Shown here: positions 24,716-27,297 of the stretch, piece by piece
Layout: the number at the start of each line of letters is the position of its first letter
Numbering within the stretch: position 1 is the first letter of the stretch
Assembly (NCBI GenBank): GCA_003427395.1
Contig: BFEA01000009.1
Location: 6,889,780-6,917,076 of the forward strand
DNA from: Chara braunii
Lineage: Eukaryota > Streptophyta > Charophyceae > Charales > Characeae
Direction of reading: 5' to 3'
DNA length: 27,297 nucleotides
Notes under the pieces: model-generated
Seen by the model: only the letters and a program-made list of their open reading frames with translations
The model's database searches: none
What the model was told of the DNA's origin: nothing
Program-made: the position numbers and the translations under genes

Positions 24716-24851
24716 CTCAACTTAACTGGTTCAAACATGCGGTTAATGGAGGGCCGAGTTAAAATAGAGCGTTCAACGAATCCAAACGAAATGCCAATTT
24801 TCTCATTATTGATCCAAACATGTCAAAACTGGACACATGACATTCCCTAAA

Positions 24852-25102
24852 GCACCTACATATCACACAAGAAGAAAAACAAGAAAAAAAGCAAAACATC
24901 AGGACAATATGACAGTTCGAGCGCAAATTCGGTGAAAAAAAAACACTCCCGGTTAACCACGTGTGGCACCTACATATCACACAAGAAGAAAAACAAGAAA
25001 AACAAGAAAAACGAAAAAAAAAATGGAAAGCATCAGGGACAATATGACAGTTTTGGAGCGCAAATTCGGCGAAAAAAAAACACCGTCGGTTAACCATGTG
25101 TG
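24852..25102. repeat. Tandem duplication (114/137 bp)
   Basis: Copies at 24852-24965 and 24966-25102 start GCACCTACATATCACACAAG and end GGTTAACCA(C/T)GTGTG. Length differences lie in the AAGAAAAAC runs. Confidence 0.85.
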
Positions 25103-25119
25103 CTGGTTCAGTAAACGAA

Positions 25120-25175
25120 CCTCACACTACACGCACCCAAAAGGGGGCACCCAATTGAATCACCGAATGCATTAA
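25120..25175 (+). repeat. 45-bp dispersed motif, copy 4, next to the exon C acceptor
   Basis: A more diverged copy (CACCCAAAAGGGGGCACCCAA) ends 34 bp before exon C. The sequence after it supplies the pyrimidine-rich tract TCTCTACTTCTTTTGCACAG of the splice acceptor. Confidence 0.75.
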
Positions 25176-25209
25176 CTGACTCTGTAAACTCTCTACTTCT
25201 TTTGCACAG

Positions 25210-25246
25210 GTGGTTGAAGGAGAAGTACGGAGGGATCGACATTTTG
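25210..25246 (+). CDS. SDR gene exon C
   Basis: This 37-nt exon follows acceptor TTTTGCACAG and precedes donor G/GTACGC. Joined to exon B it encodes (R)WLKEKYGGIDIL. This is the helix and fourth strand that in SDRs lead into the NNAG motif (DILVNNAG). Phase agrees on both sides: exon B leaves AG, this exon supplies G; the next exon should begin with a Val codon and NNAG. No such exon is seen in the remaining 2 kb, so the catalytic Ser and YxxxK lie beyond the window. Minimal span of the gene here is 13.7 kb. Confidence 0.8.
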
Positions 25247-25302
25247 GTACGCAAACAGTTTGCTCCTGTTTTCGCCCTCCTTTTCTCTGTTGATTCTCTC
25301 TC
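25247..25302 (+). other. Start of the next SDR intron
   Basis: The intron begins GTACGC and extends past the window end if the gene model is right. Confidence 0.5.
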
Positions 25303-25617
25303 CTCGCCCTTCATCCTCTGCCGCCTTCCTCGACCCACCAGTCGCCCCTTCTGACTGCATCTGCCACCCAATTTGTTTGTAAATGAAGGGATGAGCGAAC
25401 GGAGAAGAAAATGAACCAGCACATGAACTTCAGCAATCGATGAATAAATAAACAAGTTTTCTCCAGTTCTGTTCTCCATCCTCTGTTGTTTCTCTCCCCT
25501 TGCCCTTGCTCCTCTGCCACTTTCCTCGACCCCCCAGTCACCCCTTCTGACCCCATCTGCCCCCGGATTTGTTTGTAAATGAAGGAATGAGTGAATGGAG
25601 ACGAAGCCAAATGAATC
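25303..25617. repeat. ~197-bp tandem duplication
   Basis: CCTCTGCC(G/A)C, TTCCTCGACCC and TTTGTTTGTAAATGAAGG occur in order at 25303-25420 and again at 25497-25617. Confidence 0.8.
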
Positions 25618-25699
25618 AACAAAAAAGAAAGTGACTGAAGTCACTGGATGGAGTAAATGCAGCGGCCTGCACCCAGTCAATTGAACGAAGGAATGAAGG

Positions 25700-25890
25700 A
25701 ACAAACGAAGGGAGGGAGGGAGGGAGGGAGGCGGGTAGAGAGGGAGAGGGAGGGAGAGAGGGAGGGAGGAAGGGGGGTAGGAAGGGATGGAAGGAGGAAA
25801 GGGAGGGAATTGAGGGAGAGCTGGAGGGAGCGATAGGGAGAGCTGGGAGGGAGGGAGGGAGGGAGGGAGGGAGGAAGATGTGAAGGAGGA
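25700..25890. repeat. (GGGA)n-rich minisatellite
   Basis: GGGAGGGAGGGA runs with GGAAGG interruptions. The long minus-strand Pro/Ser/Leu frame across it is a shadow. T runs follow at 25957-26007. Confidence 0.9.
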
Positions 25891-26105
25891 AGAGTGGTAA
25901 GGAGGAAAAGGCACATTAGGGAAGCAGGAAGGGAGCAAGGGACATCTGGACAGCTTTTTTTTGTGTTTTTTTTTCGTTTTTTTTTTTTTTTTTTTGGTTT
26001 TTTTTTGGAAGATCCATGTTCGGGGTCCAGATCCCCCATCTGGACAGTCTGGATCCAGATATGCCTGGATGTCAGGCTGTTGTCCAGTTATCTGGAAGCG
26101 GTTAA

Positions 26106-26559
26106 CAGAGCCCCACAATTTTCAGGGCCCCTTGGGGCTGAAAAGTGGGGGTCCGTGTCAACTGCTTATGATCATCTGAGGTTCCAAACCACACGCCATC
26201 TGATGCATATTACTTAGATGATTCTCTCAGTCTGTTCTACATAGAAATTCTTGTCAGAAAAAAAAAAAAAAAAAAAAAAAAAATCTTGTCAGAAAGTCTC
26301 CGTCAGGATTTGGACAAGAGTGACGTGTCAAACACCGGAGTCACGGTGGAGGGGCATTGTTGTTATAAAATGAGAGAGAAGCAATAAAACGTGCACAGGA
26401 ATTAGGCGGGGTGATATGACATGCCTCCTATGAGTTTTGTGAAATTTTTTCATAGTCAGTTCATACTCGATGCGTGACATCATCGTAAGCAGTTAACATG
26501 GACCCCCCACTTTTCAGCCCCAAGGGACCCTGAAAAAACCCTGAAAATTTGGGGCTCCG
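26106..26559. mobile_element. TTAA-flanked fold-back element (454 bp)
   Basis: TTAA at 26102-26105 and 26560-26563 bracket inverted ends. The left end reads CAGAGCCCCACAATTTTCAG and on through CCTTGGGGCTGAAAAGTGGG. The right end read backwards gives CGGAGCCCCAAATTTTCAG, an extra ~11 bases, then CCTTGGGGCTGAAAAGTGGG. The arms are nearly 60 bp. TTAA duplication is the signature of piggyBac-type elements, but the end bases are not the usual CCY, so the family is uncertain. No ORF is present. Confidence 0.6.
26249..26295. repeat. Poly(A) tract flanked by a 12-bp duplication
   Basis: TCTTGTCAGAAA occurs at 26249-26260 and 26284-26295, with only A bases between. It lies inside the fold-back element. 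Confidence 0.8.
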
Positions 26560-26626
26560 TTAAGTTCGGCGTTATCCACCACTACTTTGCTGAGTTTGCT
26601 CTGCTCTGTACTGACACGGCAATGAG

Positions 26627-26975
26627 TTATCACTTTCATCGGCAAACAACCAAATCCTCGGAACGTCGGCCGTCCTCCATCACCAATGGGGTTAAGGCTA
26701 TGGGCCTCGCTGCACTACTGTCGAAATGCACAAAAGACAAAAATCGTGGTGGTGTATCTTTCCATGTTCTAGCAGAAGATTCACTCTCGTTTTGCACATT
26801 TCGAGAGTAGTGCCGCGAGGCCCTATGCCTTCAAAACACTAACTACAGTCACCTGTAACTTGTTTTTTTTTTTTTTTTTTTTTTTTCGTGTAAGAACTTG
26901 GATACAAACCGTATGGAAAACGATGTGTGCAAGAAAGATGAAGAGTTGGAGACATCGTTCTCCGGTCTAACATTT
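26627..26975 (+). repeat. Structured repeat, right copy (contains MITE)
   Basis: Homologous to 3148-3330, interrupted at TAT by a 122-bp MITE and later by a T run (26862-26886). The hairpin AACGATGT/ACATCGTT sits in place of the left copy's ATGATATGTG/CACATCAT, with base changes that keep pairing. Confidence 0.55.
26702..26823. mobile_element. 122-bp MITE with ~34-bp inverted ends and TAT duplication
   Basis: The left end GGGCCTCGCTGCACTACTG continues TCGAAATGCACAAAA. The right end, reversed, is GGGCCTCGCGGCACTACTC then TCGAAATGTGCAAAA. That is four mismatches in about 34 bases. TAT flanks both sides (26699-26701 and 26824-26826). The related sequence at 3211-3219 reads CTATGCC without insert, an in-window empty site. 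A 3-bp duplication and GGGCC start fit PIF/Harbinger-type or CACTA-type MITEs; PIF normally prefers TWA. Confidence 0.8.
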
Positions 26976-27204
26976 TGATGTGTGTACCAATTCCCCACGT
27001 TGTTTCCGTCCAGCTTCTTCTCCTCCTTTGCTGGAAAAAGTGTTTCCTACCGTCTGCTTCTGCGTTGCTCTGCACTGCCTCAGTCCCACACTCAAATATG
27101 TGTACCTTTTTTCCCCTGCCACTTGTTCCTGTCGGACTCTCTGTCCATCCTGTCAGCCTTCATGGTTGCATTGGTTGTCTTCTTGAGTGCAGTCCAATCA
27201 CTTG

Positions 27205-27208
<4 letters not shown>
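26976..27208. other. Unassigned DNA
   Basis: Short frames on the plus strand are Cys/Ser/Leu-rich and unremarkable. No SDR exon with NNAG is found. Confidence 0.4.

Positions 27209-27297
<89 letters not shown>
27209..27297. repeat. (GT)n followed by (GA)n, runs to window end
   Basis: GT repeats to 27247 switch directly to GA repeats through 27297. Confidence 0.95.

Larger units (their letters stand above)
15450..25209 (+). other. Intron between SDR exons B and C (9.8 kb)
   Basis: It starts GTATGT and ends TTTTGCACAG. It holds a SINE-like unit, L1 pieces, a full-length Penelope-like element on the opposite strand, a U6 retropseudogene, an LTR-like block and several tandem duplications. The size is explained by these insertions. 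If any carries a poly(A) signal in the sense strand it could cut transcripts short; no such effect is shown here. Confidence 0.7.

Noticed and set aside
25108-26118. 336-codon minus-strand frame
   Set aside because: It is mostly Ser/Pro/Leu from (GGGA)n and tandem duplications, runs antisense across SDR exon C, and shows no domain.
1-27297. CRISPR array, bacterial operon, toxin-antitoxin or phage defence system
   Set aside because: No regularly spaced short repeats with unique spacers, no Shine-Dalgarno-led gene strings, and clear spliceosomal introns, U6 and eukaryotic transposons.

Overview
The window looks like nuclear DNA of a green-lineage (streptophyte) organism with a large, transposon-rich genome. 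A charophyte alga such as Chara is my best guess, and that is inference. The evidence is a spliced plant-type short-chain dehydrogenase/reductase (SDR) gene with kilobase introns, nuclear copies of mitochondrial DNA (atp9, nad4, nad4L, nad5, tRNAs, group II intron domain V), many nested mobile elements and long microsatellites. Four single N bases (5020, 7268, 7766, 13654) mark assembly uncertainty. There are no bacterial-style operons. Most long open frames are shadows of purine-rich repeats.

Layout: 1-1400 is GGA/GAA-rich repeat and unassigned DNA. About 1400-8540 is a scrambled mitochondrial insertion (NUMT). It holds decayed tRNAs (Lys, Leu, Glu, Arg, His-like), group II intron 3' ends, an atp9 last exon, two nad4 fragments in opposite orientation, two nad4L ends in opposite orientation and a nad5 fragment. 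A 1743-bp hAT-like element with an exact 8-bp target duplication splits one nad4 copy. 8540-11570 has small repeats and an LTR-like block.

Three exons of one plus-strand SDR gene lie at 11571-11648, 15341-15449 and 25210-25246. Splice phases fit, and joined they encode the NKGIG cofactor loop through the KEKYGGIDILV strand. The introns are 3.7 and 9.8 kb. The N-terminal exon and the NNAG/YxxxK exons are not seen.

The second intron carries the main discovery: an intact-looking 5.55-kb Penelope-like retroelement (minus strand, 16812-22361). It has 358-bp terminal direct repeats (98% identical) and a 14-bp target duplication, and it sits inside an L1-type reverse transcriptase pseudogene. Its coding region is one continuous frame of about 1400 codons, cut by only two stops that fall between modules: CCHC zinc knuckle / TAG / coiled coil plus SAP-like / TGA / GIY-YIG nuclease plus reverse transcriptase. 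The nuclease is N-terminal to the RT, the permuted order known for the Hydra/Naiad/Dryad-type Penelope-like elements, and it is preceded by gag-like modules. The same L1 fragment also received a U6 snRNA retropseudogene with its own target duplication. Further right are a 45-bp motif in four copies, another LTR-like block and tandem duplications. The right end has a TTAA-flanked fold-back element and a 122-bp MITE; an unfilled homologue of the MITE's insertion site lies 23 kb away in the same window.
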